Below are positions 1 through 6,715 of a DNA stretch of 8,634 nucleotides, piece after piece. A model generated the notes under the pieces. It saw only the letters and a list, made by a program, of their open reading frames with translations. It did not search any database and was not told the origin of the DNA. The DNA is from an uncultured Bacteroidales bacterium (GTDB taxonomy: Bacteria > Bacteroidota > Bacteroidia > Bacteroidales > UBA932). A program made the position numbers and the translations under genes. How positions within the stretch are numbered: position 1 is the first letter of the stretch; every line of letters starts with the position of its first letter. The stretch covers positions 1 through 8,634 of the forward strand of contig CAMKTW010000062.1 in the NCBI GenBank assembly GCA_946415795.1, read 5' to 3'.

Positions 1-516
1 GTGAAATACGACGACAAGATTGAGGCTATCCAGGCCATTGAGAAGATCGGTTGTGCGTATGGAATCGGCCGCGATATGCACGTCGGCGATACGATCGTCG
101 GCATCAAGGGGCGCGTCGGATTTGAAGCTGCAGCCCCTATGCTTATAATAGGTGCACACAAATTCCTTGAGAAATTCACCCTCTCAAAGTGGCAGCAATA
201 CTGGAAAGACCAGGTTGCAAACTGGTACGGAATGTTCCTCCACGAGAGCCAGTACCTCGAGCCGGTTATGCGCGACATTGAGGCGATGCTCTCCAGCAGC
301 CAGCGCAACGTGAGCGGCACCGTGACCCTCAACCTGCACCCTTACGGCTTTGAAACCATCGGCGTGGATTCTGAGAACGACCTGCTCAAGTCCAAACTGG
401 GCGAGTACGGCGAGAGCCAGAAAGGCTGGACCGCAGAAGATGCCAAAGGCTTCATAAAGGTCACCTCTACCCCTCTGAGAGTTTATTACGGAAATCATAA
501 AGACGAACTTATATGA
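1..516 (+). CDS. argG: Argininosuccinate synthase, C-terminal part (5' end outside window)
   Basis: Argininosuccinate synthase joins citrulline and aspartate with ATP to give argininosuccinate, the next-to-last step of arginine synthesis in the cytoplasm. Only 171 codons are present; the family is about 400 residues, so the nucleotide-binding N-terminal half lies upstream. The GTG at position 1 is an internal Val codon, not a start. Visible family signatures are the GDTIVGIKGRVGFEAAAP block (local residues 29-46), the KWQQYWKDQVANWYG segment (63-77), LEPVMRDIEAML (86-97) and the ending STPLRVYYGNHKDELI. These match my memory of Bacteroidota ArgG closely. The TGA stop overlaps the argC ATG as ATGA (513-516), indicating translational coupling and membership of the operon. 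Identity is from recognised sequence blocks; the catalytic core cannot be checked. Confidence 0.96.
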   Translation: MKYDDKIEAIQAIEKIGCAYGIGRDMHVGDTIVGIKGRVGFEAAAPMLIIGAHKFLEKFTLSKWQQYWKDQVANWYGMFLHESQYLEPVMRDIEAMLSSSQRNVSGTVTLNLHPYGFETIGVDSENDLLKSKLGEYGESQKGWTAEDAKGFIKVTSTPLRVYYGNHKDELI

Positions 517-1478
517 TAAAAGTTGCGATAGCAGGCGGCACCGGCTATACCGCCGGCGAACTTCTCAGGATACTTGTAAATCATCCTGAGGTGGAGATTA
601 CCTCGGTAATGAGCACTACCAGCGCCGGACGCAGCATAACCGATTTCCATCGCGACCTGCTTGGCGAAACAGATTTGCTGTTTACCGACACGCTGGGCGA
701 ACCCGATGTGGTTTTCCTTTGTCTTGGCCACGGCCTCTCCCGCGAATTCCTGGACACCCACGACATCCCCAGGGGATGCAAGATTGTGGATCTGGGTCAG
801 GATTTCCGCAACACCCCTGACTACGACGGGAAACACTTTGTCTATGGACTGACCGATGTTTTCGCCGACGAGATAGAGGGTTGTGACTATGTCGCCAACC
901 CCGGCTGCTTTGCCACCTGCATACAATTGGGTCTGGCGCCTATGGCGGCGATGAAGATGCTATGCGACGAGATCCACGTCACAGCCATCACCGGCGCAAC
1001 GGGAGCAGGGCGCAAACTCTCCGAGACCAGCCATTTCCCTTATCGCAACGACAACATATCTGTATATAAACCCTTCTCGCATCAGCATCTCGAGGAGATT
1101 GGCAACACCCTTGCCTCCCTCAGCGGAGAACGCCAGAAGGTGAACTTCGTACCGATGCGCGGAGACTTCCCCCGCGGCATTTTCGCGAGCATATACACCC
1201 GCTGCAGCGCCACTGCCGAGGAGGTAACAAACATTTACAAAGAGTATTACAAAGAATCACCGTTCGTCTTCACAAGTGAACAGCCAATCAGTATGAAGGA
1301 AGTTGTGAACACCAACAAGTGCCTGCTGCACATAGAAAGCCACAACGGCTACATTCACATCACCTCCATCATTGACAATCTGCTTAAAGGGGCCAGCGGC
1401 CAGGCTGTGGAGAATATGAACCTGATGTTCGGCCTGGAGCGCACAACCGGCCTCAGACTCAAGGGGAACGCTTTTTAA
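513..1478 (+). CDS. argC: N-acyl-gamma-glutamyl-phosphate reductase
   Basis: ArgC reduces N-acyl-glutamyl phosphate to the N-acylglutamate semialdehyde with NADPH. The 321-aa protein has the dinucleotide-binding glycine motif GGTGYTAGEL (residues 8-17), the catalytic cysteine in NPGCFATC (Cys132), and the substrate-side block GATGAGRKLSETSHF (161-175). NLLKGASGQAVENMN near the C-terminus is also characteristic, as is the ending GLRLKGNAF. The region that holds a catalytic His in many ArgC proteins reads FVPMRGDFPRGIF here; as far as I recall this form is normal for Bacteroidota. The ATG overlaps the argG stop by 4 bp and no Shine-Dalgarno sequence precedes it, so translation is probably coupled to argG. 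If the pathway is succinylated, as ArgF' suggests, the substrate is N-succinylglutamyl phosphate (inference). Confidence 0.96.
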   Translation: MIKVAIAGGTGYTAGELLRILVNHPEVEITSVMSTTSAGRSITDFHRDLLGETDLLFTDTLGEPDVVFLCLGHGLSREFLDTHDIPRGCKIVDLGQDFRNTPDYDGKHFVYGLTDVFADEIEGCDYVANPGCFATCIQLGLAPMAAMKMLCDEIHVTAITGATGAGRKLSETSHFPYRNDNISVYKPFSHQHLEEIGNTLASLSGERQKVNFVPMRGDFPRGIFASIYTRCSATAEEVTNIYKEYYKESPFVFTSEQPISMKEVVNTNKCLLHIESHNGYIHITSIIDNLLKGASGQAVENMNLMFGLERTTGLRLKGNAF

Positions 1479-1488
1479 AGAGATACAA

Positions 1489-2613
1489 ATGGAACTTTTC
1501 AAGACATATAAACTGTGGCCGATTGAACCCGTAAAGGGACGGGGATGCCGGGTTTGGGACAAACAGGGCAATGAGTACCTCGACTTCTACGGCGGTCACG
1601 CAGTGATATCAGTGGGACACTGCCACCCCGACTATCTCGCTGCTCTGACAGAGCAGGCCGGCAAACTGGGATTCTATTCAAATGCGGTTGAGAATTCACT
1701 GCAGACAACTCTCGCCGCAAAACTCGGCGCCACCTGCGGTTATCCCGATTATAACCTGTTCCTGTGCAACAGCGGTGCCGAGGCAAACGAGAATGCAATG
1801 AAACTCGCCTCGTTCGCTACCGGCCGCAGCAAGGTTCTCGCCTGCACCAAAGCCTTCCACGGCCGCACCAGCGGTGCCGTCGCTGTCACCGACAACCCCA
1901 AAATCCAGTCTCCCTTCAACAAGACCGGCAATGTGGAGTTTATCCCCCTCAACGATGTCGCCGCGCTTGAAAGCAAACTCTCCACCAAAGAGTTCGCCGC
2001 TTTCATCGTAGAAGGCATTCAGGGTGTCGCCGGTATCTGGGAACCCGGGGCAGAGTTCCTGAAAGCGGCCCGTGCAGCCTGCGATGCCACCGGCACCCTG
2101 CTTATTATGGATGAGGTCCAGAGCGGCTACGGACGCACCGGCCGTTTTTACGCCCACCAGCACTATGGCATCAAAGCCGACATCGTTTCGATGGCAAAAG
2201 GGATGGGCAACGGCTTCCCCATCGGGGCAATCATCATAAATCCTGCAATTGAGGCCACTTACGGTATGCTCGGCACCACGTTCGGAGGCAACCACCTCGC
2301 CTGCGCAGCTGCCATCGCCGTGCTGGATATCATCAACAAAGAGAATCTGGTTGACAATGCGGCTAAGCAGGGAGAATACCTTATGAAACAGTTGTCCGGC
2401 AATCCTGCGGTGAAACAGCTGCGCGGACGCGGACTTATGGCAGGCATCGAGGTCAAGGAGGGTTTTGAGGGGCTGCGCGACAGGCTGCTCTTCGAAAAAC
2501 ACGTCTTTACCGGCGGCGCGGGGGCCAACGTGATACGTCTCCTCCCCCCGCTCTGCATCAGTAAAGAAGAGATTGACCTTTTCATTGAAAGATTCAACGA
2601 ATTAACTGCTTAG
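1489..2613 (+). CDS. argD: N-acylornithine aminotransferase (PLP-dependent, class III)
   Basis: ArgD moves an amino group from glutamate to N-acylglutamate semialdehyde, giving N-acylornithine. The 374-aa length is typical. Class III aminotransferase features are all present: NSGAEANENAMKLA (residues 94-107), the KAFHGRTSGA block (121-130), the PLP-ring Asp208 in MDEVQSGYGRTG, the Schiff-base lysine Lys237 in SMAKGMGNGFPIGA, and TTFGGNHLACAAA (263-275). The C-terminal VIRLLPPL motif also fits. The start ATG lies 10 bp after the argC stop; the spacer carries only an A-rich stretch, not a true ribosome binding site. The enzyme works on the blocked (acetyl or more likely succinyl) substrate because of its neighbour argF'. 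Ornithine or GABA aminotransferases belong to the same fold, but context and length favour ArgD strongly. Confidence 0.95.
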   Translation: MELFKTYKLWPIEPVKGRGCRVWDKQGNEYLDFYGGHAVISVGHCHPDYLAALTEQAGKLGFYSNAVENSLQTTLAAKLGATCGYPDYNLFLCNSGAEANENAMKLASFATGRSKVLACTKAFHGRTSGAVAVTDNPKIQSPFNKTGNVEFIPLNDVAALESKLSTKEFAAFIVEGIQGVAGIWEPGAEFLKAARAACDATGTLLIMDEVQSGYGRTGRFYAHQHYGIKADIVSMAKGMGNGFPIGAIIINPAIEATYGMLGTTFGGNHLACAAAIAVLDIINKENLVDNAAKQGEYLMKQLSGNPAVKQLRGRGLMAGIEVKEGFEGLRDRLLFEKHVFTGGAGANVIRLLPPLCISKEEIDLFIERFNELTA

Positions 2614-2619
2614 CGGAAT

Positions 2620-3573
2620 ATGAGAAACTTCACTAACGTAAACGATATAGGACCGCTCTCCGAAGCGCTTTCAAAAGCCAGATTCGTAAAGGAGAATCCA
2701 TTTGCAGACCAGGCCCTGGGCAAGAACAAAACGCTGCTGATGGTGTTTTTCAACTCCAGCCTGCGTACCCGCCTGAGCACTCAGAAGGCGGGTCTCAATC
2801 TCGGTATGAACGTAATTGTACTCGACATCAACCAGGGGGCCTGGAAACTCGAGACCGAGCGCGGGGTGATTATGGACGGTGACAAGAGTGAGCATATCCT
2901 GGAGGCCATACCGGTGATGGGGAGCTATTGCGACGTGATTGGGGTACGCAGTTTCGCCCGCTTCGAGAACAAGCGCTACGACTACGACGAGGTCATCCTT
3001 AACCAGTTCATACAATACTCCGGACGTCCGGTGTTCAGTATGGAGGCGGCCACACGCCATCCTCTCCAGTCGTTTGCCGACCTTATTACCATTGAAGAGT
3101 ACAAAAAATCCAGACGGCCCAAAGTCGTGATGACCTGGGCGCCCCACCCAAAGGCTCTGCCGCAGGCGGTGCCCAATTCGTTTGCCGAGTGGATGAACGC
3201 CTACGACTGCGATTTTGTGATTGCCCAGCCGGAAGGTTACGAACTTGAACCGCAGTTTGTCGGCAACGCAAGGGTGGAATACGACCAGAACAAGGCTCTT
3301 GAAGGTGCCGATTTCGTATATGCAAAGAACTGGGCGGTCTGCGCCGACGCAAATTATGGAAAGGTAATGAACACCGACCGCAGCTGGACCGTCACTAAAG
3401 AGAAGATGGCGCTGACAAACAACGCATTTTTTATGCACTGCCTGCCGGTGCGCCGCAATATGATAGTCAGCGACGATGTGATCGAGTCGCCGCAGTCACT
3501 GGTAATCCCGGAGGCCGCCAACCGCGTGGTTTCCGCTCAGACGGTACTGAAAGAAATCCTTCTCTCGCTCTAG
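2620..3573 (+). CDS. argF': N-succinyl-L-ornithine carbamoyltransferase (SOTCase, ArgF')
   Basis: This enzyme transfers the carbamoyl group from carbamoyl phosphate to N-succinylornithine, giving N-succinylcitrulline. It replaces the usual ornithine carbamoyltransferase. The 317-aa protein aligns from memory without gaps to Bacteroides fragilis SOTCase over its N-terminal part. It carries the carbamoyl-phosphate loop FFNSSLRTR (43-51), the QGAWKLETERG segment (72-82), RHPLQ (146-150) and HCLPVRRN (273-280). Position 90, which decides between acetyl- and succinylornithine (Pro in B. fragilis SOTCase, Glu at the equivalent place in Xanthomonas AOTCase), is Ser here (codon 2887-2889). In published work on these enzymes, replacing the AOTCase Glu with small residues including Ser favoured succinylornithine, so SOTCase activity remains the best call. 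The start is 6 bp after argD; the stop directly abuts the argB ATG. Confidence 0.93.
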   Translation: MRNFTNVNDIGPLSEALSKARFVKENPFADQALGKNKTLLMVFFNSSLRTRLSTQKAGLNLGMNVIVLDINQGAWKLETERGVIMDGDKSEHILEAIPVMGSYCDVIGVRSFARFENKRYDYDEVILNQFIQYSGRPVFSMEAATRHPLQSFADLITIEEYKKSRRPKVVMTWAPHPKALPQAVPNSFAEWMNAYDCDFVIAQPEGYELEPQFVGNARVEYDQNKALEGADFVYAKNWAVCADANYGKVMNTDRSWTVTKEKMALTNNAFFMHCLPVRRNMIVSDDVIESPQSLVIPEAANRVVSAQTVLKEILLSL

Positions 3574-4341
3574 ATGGAACACCTCAAAGTCATAAAGATA
3601 GGCGGCAACGTCATTGACCATCCGGAGGCGCTGGAAGCCTTCCTGAAGAAGTTCGCCACAATTGCCGGGGCAAAGATTCTTGTTCACGGCGGTGGTGCGA
3701 TTGCCAGCCGTATGCTCAAGTCTATGGGCATCGAGCCGGTGATGATTGAAGGGCGTCGCGTTACCGACGCCGCCACGCTGGATGTCGTAACAGCCGTGTA
3801 CGCGGGTTTAATCAACAAGAATATAGTCGCCACGCTCCAGAAATACGGCTGCAATGCCGCCGGACTATCCGGAGCCGACTGCAACGCCATAACATCCAGG
3901 AAGCGCCCCGCCACCCCGATAGATTATGGCTTTGTGGGCGATGTCGAGAGGGTGAATGCAGCCTCTTTTGAGATTTTCCTCGCGGCAGGCATCACTCCTG
4001 TGGTATGCGCGATCAACCACGACGGACAGGGCACCCTTCTGAATACCAATGCCGACACCGTGGCTTCCAGCGTAGCAGTGGCTATGAGCAGCCTCTACGA
4101 TACTGAACTGGTGATGTGCTTTGAGAAGAACGGTGTGCTCTACGACAAGGACGACGACAACTCCGTGATTCCGCAGATTGACAAGCCACTTTTCGAAGAG
4201 CTCAAAAGCGAAGGAAAAGTCAATGCCGGGATGCTGCCCAAACTCAAAAATGCCTTCGATGCCATAGGCGCCGGCGTCGGCAAGGTTATCATCAAGAATT
4301 CAAATCATCTCACAGAGGATATCGGAACCACCATAGTTTAA
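3574..4341 (+). CDS. argB: N-acylglutamate kinase (acetyl-/succinylglutamate kinase)
   Basis: ArgB phosphorylates the side-chain carboxylate of N-acylglutamate with ATP. The 255-aa amino-acid-kinase-fold protein shows Lys8 in KIGGNVID, the phosphate-binding HGGG (residues 38-41), the substrate-binding GRRVTDAATLDVV block (60-72, with Arg62), LSGADCNA (98-105) and NTNADTVASSVA (158-169), with the catalytic Asp161. The nucleotide-side GMLPKLKNAF follows (219-228, Lys223). It has no N-terminal extension of the kind that forms the arginine-binding helix of feedback-inhibited hexameric kinases, so it probably belongs to the short, arginine-insensitive type (inference from length). Its ATG follows the argF' TAG with no spacer and no ribosome binding site, so expression probably depends on termination-reinitiation. 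Succinylglutamate is the likely substrate given ArgF'. Confidence 0.94.
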   Translation: MEHLKVIKIGGNVIDHPEALEAFLKKFATIAGAKILVHGGGAIASRMLKSMGIEPVMIEGRRVTDAATLDVVTAVYAGLINKNIVATLQKYGCNAAGLSGADCNAITSRKRPATPIDYGFVGDVERVNAASFEIFLAAGITPVVCAINHDGQGTLLNTNADTVASSVAVAMSSLYDTELVMCFEKNGVLYDKDDDNSVIPQIDKPLFEELKSEGKVNAGMLPKLKNAFDAIGAGVGKVIIKNSNHLTEDIGTTIV

Positions 4342-4343
4342 AT

Positions 4344-5405
4344 ATGGAGTATTATCATAACCTGGCCATAGAGTTGCTTAAGACAATCATCCCCATACGT
4401 TCATACTCTTATGAGGAGGCGGAACGTGCGGATTACATTGTAGACTGGCTCGCAGGCCACGGCGTCGAAGCCAGTCGCATAGGCAACAACATCTGGGCTA
4501 AACAGGTCTTTGACCCTGCGGCACCCACTTTGATGATGTGCGCACACATAGATACGGTACCGGCGGCAGAATCATACACCTTTGACCCTGTCAATCCTCC
4601 TATGGATGAGGAAAAGGTGCTGGGACTGGGCAGCAACGACGACGGCGGCAGCGTGGTGAGCAGGATTGCCACAGTCCTCTATTTCAAGGAGAAAGGCAGC
4701 TGTCCTGTAAATCTGCTGCTGCTGCTCAGCTGCGAAGAAGAGCGCTCCGGAGAAGGCGGCACCCGTTCGCTGCGCGACTTCATCAGGACGAACGCCGATA
4801 TGGCCATAATCGGCGAACCGACCCGTATGAGGGCAACCATCGCAGAGAGCGGCCTGCTGGTGCTTGACTGTGTGGCAAGCGGCAAGAGTGCCCATGCCGC
4901 ACGGGCAACCGAGGGAGAAAACGCGCTCTACAAGGCGGTTGATGACATAGAAAGGCTCAGGGCCTTCAAGTTTGAGCGCATCTCCCCTGTCCTGGGCGAG
5001 GTCAAGCTGGTGGTGACGCAAATCAACGCCGGCAATGCGCACAACGTGATTCCCGACAGCTGCACATTCGTGGTGGACATCCGGCCCAACGAGTGCTATG
5101 AAAACCACGAGATTGTGGATATGCTGCAGAAAGAGGTCAGCAGCAGGCTCACTGCCCGCAACTTTGCCAACCGCTCCAGCGCCACTCCCGCCGGCTCGCC
5201 GCTGTACAAGACGGCGCAAAAGATCGGGATGGAGATGATTACCTCCCCCACGTGCTCCGACTGGATAAGTATGCCGATAGATGCCATCAAGATCGGACCC
5301 GGCGACTCCATCCGCTCCCACAAAGCCGACGAATATATCTTCAAGAGCGAAATCGCAGACGGAATCGACAAATACATTACCTTTATAGAAAACATAGCAC
5401 TCTAA
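4344..5405 (+). CDS. argE: M20-family N-acylcitrulline deacylase (ArgE type)
   Basis: A zinc-dependent M20 amidohydrolase that, in this pathway, should remove the acyl group from N-acylcitrulline to release citrulline for ArgG. The 353-aa protein has His68 and Asp70 in CAHIDTVP, the bridging Asp99 in GLGSNDDGGS, the catalytic base and metal pair Glu131/Glu132 in SCEEERSG, Glu158 in GEPT and the late His326 in RSHKADEY, so every expected metal ligand is there. The lid or dimerisation domain with SGKSAHAARATEGENAL lies at about 179-194. The start is 2 bp after argB and the stop 2 bp before argH. M20 enzymes are broad (DapE, carboxypeptidases), so the substrate is inferred from the operon: since carbamoylation happens on the blocked ornithine, the deacylase must act after ArgF' rather than before it. 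Confidence 0.9.
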   Translation: MEYYHNLAIELLKTIIPIRSYSYEEAERADYIVDWLAGHGVEASRIGNNIWAKQVFDPAAPTLMMCAHIDTVPAAESYTFDPVNPPMDEEKVLGLGSNDDGGSVVSRIATVLYFKEKGSCPVNLLLLLSCEEERSGEGGTRSLRDFIRTNADMAIIGEPTRMRATIAESGLLVLDCVASGKSAHAARATEGENALYKAVDDIERLRAFKFERISPVLGEVKLVVTQINAGNAHNVIPDSCTFVVDIRPNECYENHEIVDMLQKEVSSRLTARNFANRSSATPAGSPLYKTAQKIGMEMITSPTCSDWISMPIDAIKIGPGDSIRSHKADEYIFKSEIADGIDKYITFIENIAL

Positions 5406-5407
5406 CC

Positions 5408-6715
5408 ATGCAGACACTTTGGAACAAGGGCGTTGAGGCAGCACAGGCAGTGGAAGATTTCACTGTAGGCCGCGACCGCGAGATGGATATGAGACTGGCA
5501 AAATATGATGTTCTGGGCAGCAAGGCGCACATTGCAATGCTCGCGAATGTCGGTCTTCTTCCAAAGGACGAAGAGCAACTCCTCCAGCGGGAGCTGGACA
5601 ACATCCTGGGCCAGATCGGGCGGGGCGAATTCGTTCTTGAGGATATCGCAGAAGACATCCATTCCCAGGTAGAAATCTGCCTGACACGCGCACTCGGCGA
5701 TCTTGGCAAGAAAATACACTCCGGACGCAGCCGCAACGACCAGGTACTGGTCGACCTCAAACTCTATATGCGAGCTGAGCTGGAAGCCATCCGGGAAGCG
5801 GTATTGAAGCTTTTCAACCAGTTCCAGAGCCTGTCCGAGAAACATAAGGACGTCATACTGCCCGGTTACACCCACGGTCAGATTGCGATGCCTTCTTCGT
5901 TCGGGATGTGGTTCGGAGCCTATGCTGAGAGCCTGTGCGACGATATGTATATGCTTGGGGCCGCCTACAAGGTTGTGAACCAGAACCCGCTCGGAAGCGC
6001 TGCCGGTTATGGGAGCTCTTTCCCGCTGGACCGCACCCTGACCACCCGCACACTTGGCTTCGAAGACCTGAATTACAACAGCATAGCCGCACAGATGAGC
6101 CGTGGCAAGAGCGAACGTGCATTTGCAGCGGCCCTTGGATGCCTGGCATCCACATTAAACAAATTCGCAGCAGACTGCTGCCTGTATATGAGCAGCAACT
6201 ACCGTTTCATCTCCTTCCCTGACAGCCTTACCACCGGCAGCAGCATAATGCCACACAAAAAGAACCCCGACGTATGGGAGATAATGCGCGGAAAGACCAA
6301 CATCATCGCCTCTGCAGAGACCTCGATTGCCCAGCTCTCCGCAAATCTGCCCCACGGCTACCATCGCGACTTCCAGCTGCTCAAGGAGATTCTTTTCCCC
6401 GCGATAGACACCGCCCGGGAGTGTCTGGCGATGTGCAGCTATATGCTCGACAACATCTCTGTCAAGGAGACAATCGTGAGCGGCAGCAATATGTACGATG
6501 ATATGTTCACCGTGGAAGAGGTTAACAAGAAGGTGCTTGAAGGGACACCGTTCAGGGACGCATACCGCGAAGTCGGCATCGCCGTGAAGGAGGGGAAATT
6601 CTCTTACACCGGCGCAAAGACGGTGGAAGGGCTGCACCACACGCATCAGGGCAGCATCGGGAATCTATGTACAGGACAGATCAGTCAAAAAATGAGCAGA
6701 GCTGCTCGTTGGTAA
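5408..6715 (+). CDS. argH: Argininosuccinate lyase
   Basis: ArgH splits argininosuccinate into arginine and fumarate, the last step of the pathway. The frame is open further upstream, but ATG 5408 is chosen because it follows the argE stop by 2 bp and gives the expected start MQTLWNKG...FTVGRDREMD; upstream codons overlap argE and look non-homologous. The 435-aa protein shows HSQVE (85-89), KIHSGRSRNDQV (102-113), NPLGSAAGYGSSFPL (193-207) and the superfamily signature GSSIMPHKKNP (277-287) with the catalytic serine region. Two oddities: the motif around the catalytic Thr-His reads YTHGQ (154-158) with Gly157 where Leu or Met is usual, and the protein ends soon after HTHQGSIGNL, about 20 residues earlier than the Bacteroides form I remember. 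Its last 35 bp overlap the 3' end of rng on the other strand. Confidence 0.95.
   Translation: MQTLWNKGVEAAQAVEDFTVGRDREMDMRLAKYDVLGSKAHIAMLANVGLLPKDEEQLLQRELDNILGQIGRGEFVLEDIAEDIHSQVEICLTRALGDLGKKIHSGRSRNDQVLVDLKLYMRAELEAIREAVLKLFNQFQSLSEKHKDVILPGYTHGQIAMPSSFGMWFGAYAESLCDDMYMLGAAYKVVNQNPLGSAAGYGSSFPLDRTLTTRTLGFEDLNYNSIAAQMSRGKSERAFAAALGCLASTLNKFAADCCLYMSSNYRFISFPDSLTTGSSIMPHKKNPDVWEIMRGKTNIIASAETSIAQLSANLPHGYHRDFQLLKEILFPAIDTARECLAMCSYMLDNISVKETIVSGSNMYDDMFTVEEVNKKVLEGTPFRDAYREVGIAVKEGKFSYTGAKTVEGLHHTHQGSIGNLCTGQISQKMSRAARW

Noticed and set aside
1696..3438. Long minus-strand open frames (1696-2502, 268 codons; 2671-3438, 255 codons) opposite argD and argF'
   Set aside because: They lie wholly antisense to well-recognised enzymes, show no familiar motifs, and reflect GC-rich codon use suppressing stops on the other strand.
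5252..5407. Possible 52-residue N-terminal extension of argH from an upstream ATG
   Set aside because: The extension overlaps argE, is Arg-rich and unlike any ArgH, whereas ATG 5408 gives the normal family start.
4572..5444. 290-codon minus-strand frame opposite argE
   Set aside because: Same shadow effect; its translation is rich in Gly/Ala/Val/His with no recognisable domain, while the plus strand encodes a complete M20 enzyme with all metal ligands.
6685..6708. Terminator-like hairpin (GAGCA/TGCTC) followed by T6 on the minus strand
   Set aside because: The stem is only 5-6 bp and it lies within the last codons of rng (the T run encodes Phe-Phe just before the stop), so termination there would cut off the stop codon. 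On the plus strand it has no U tract to serve argH.
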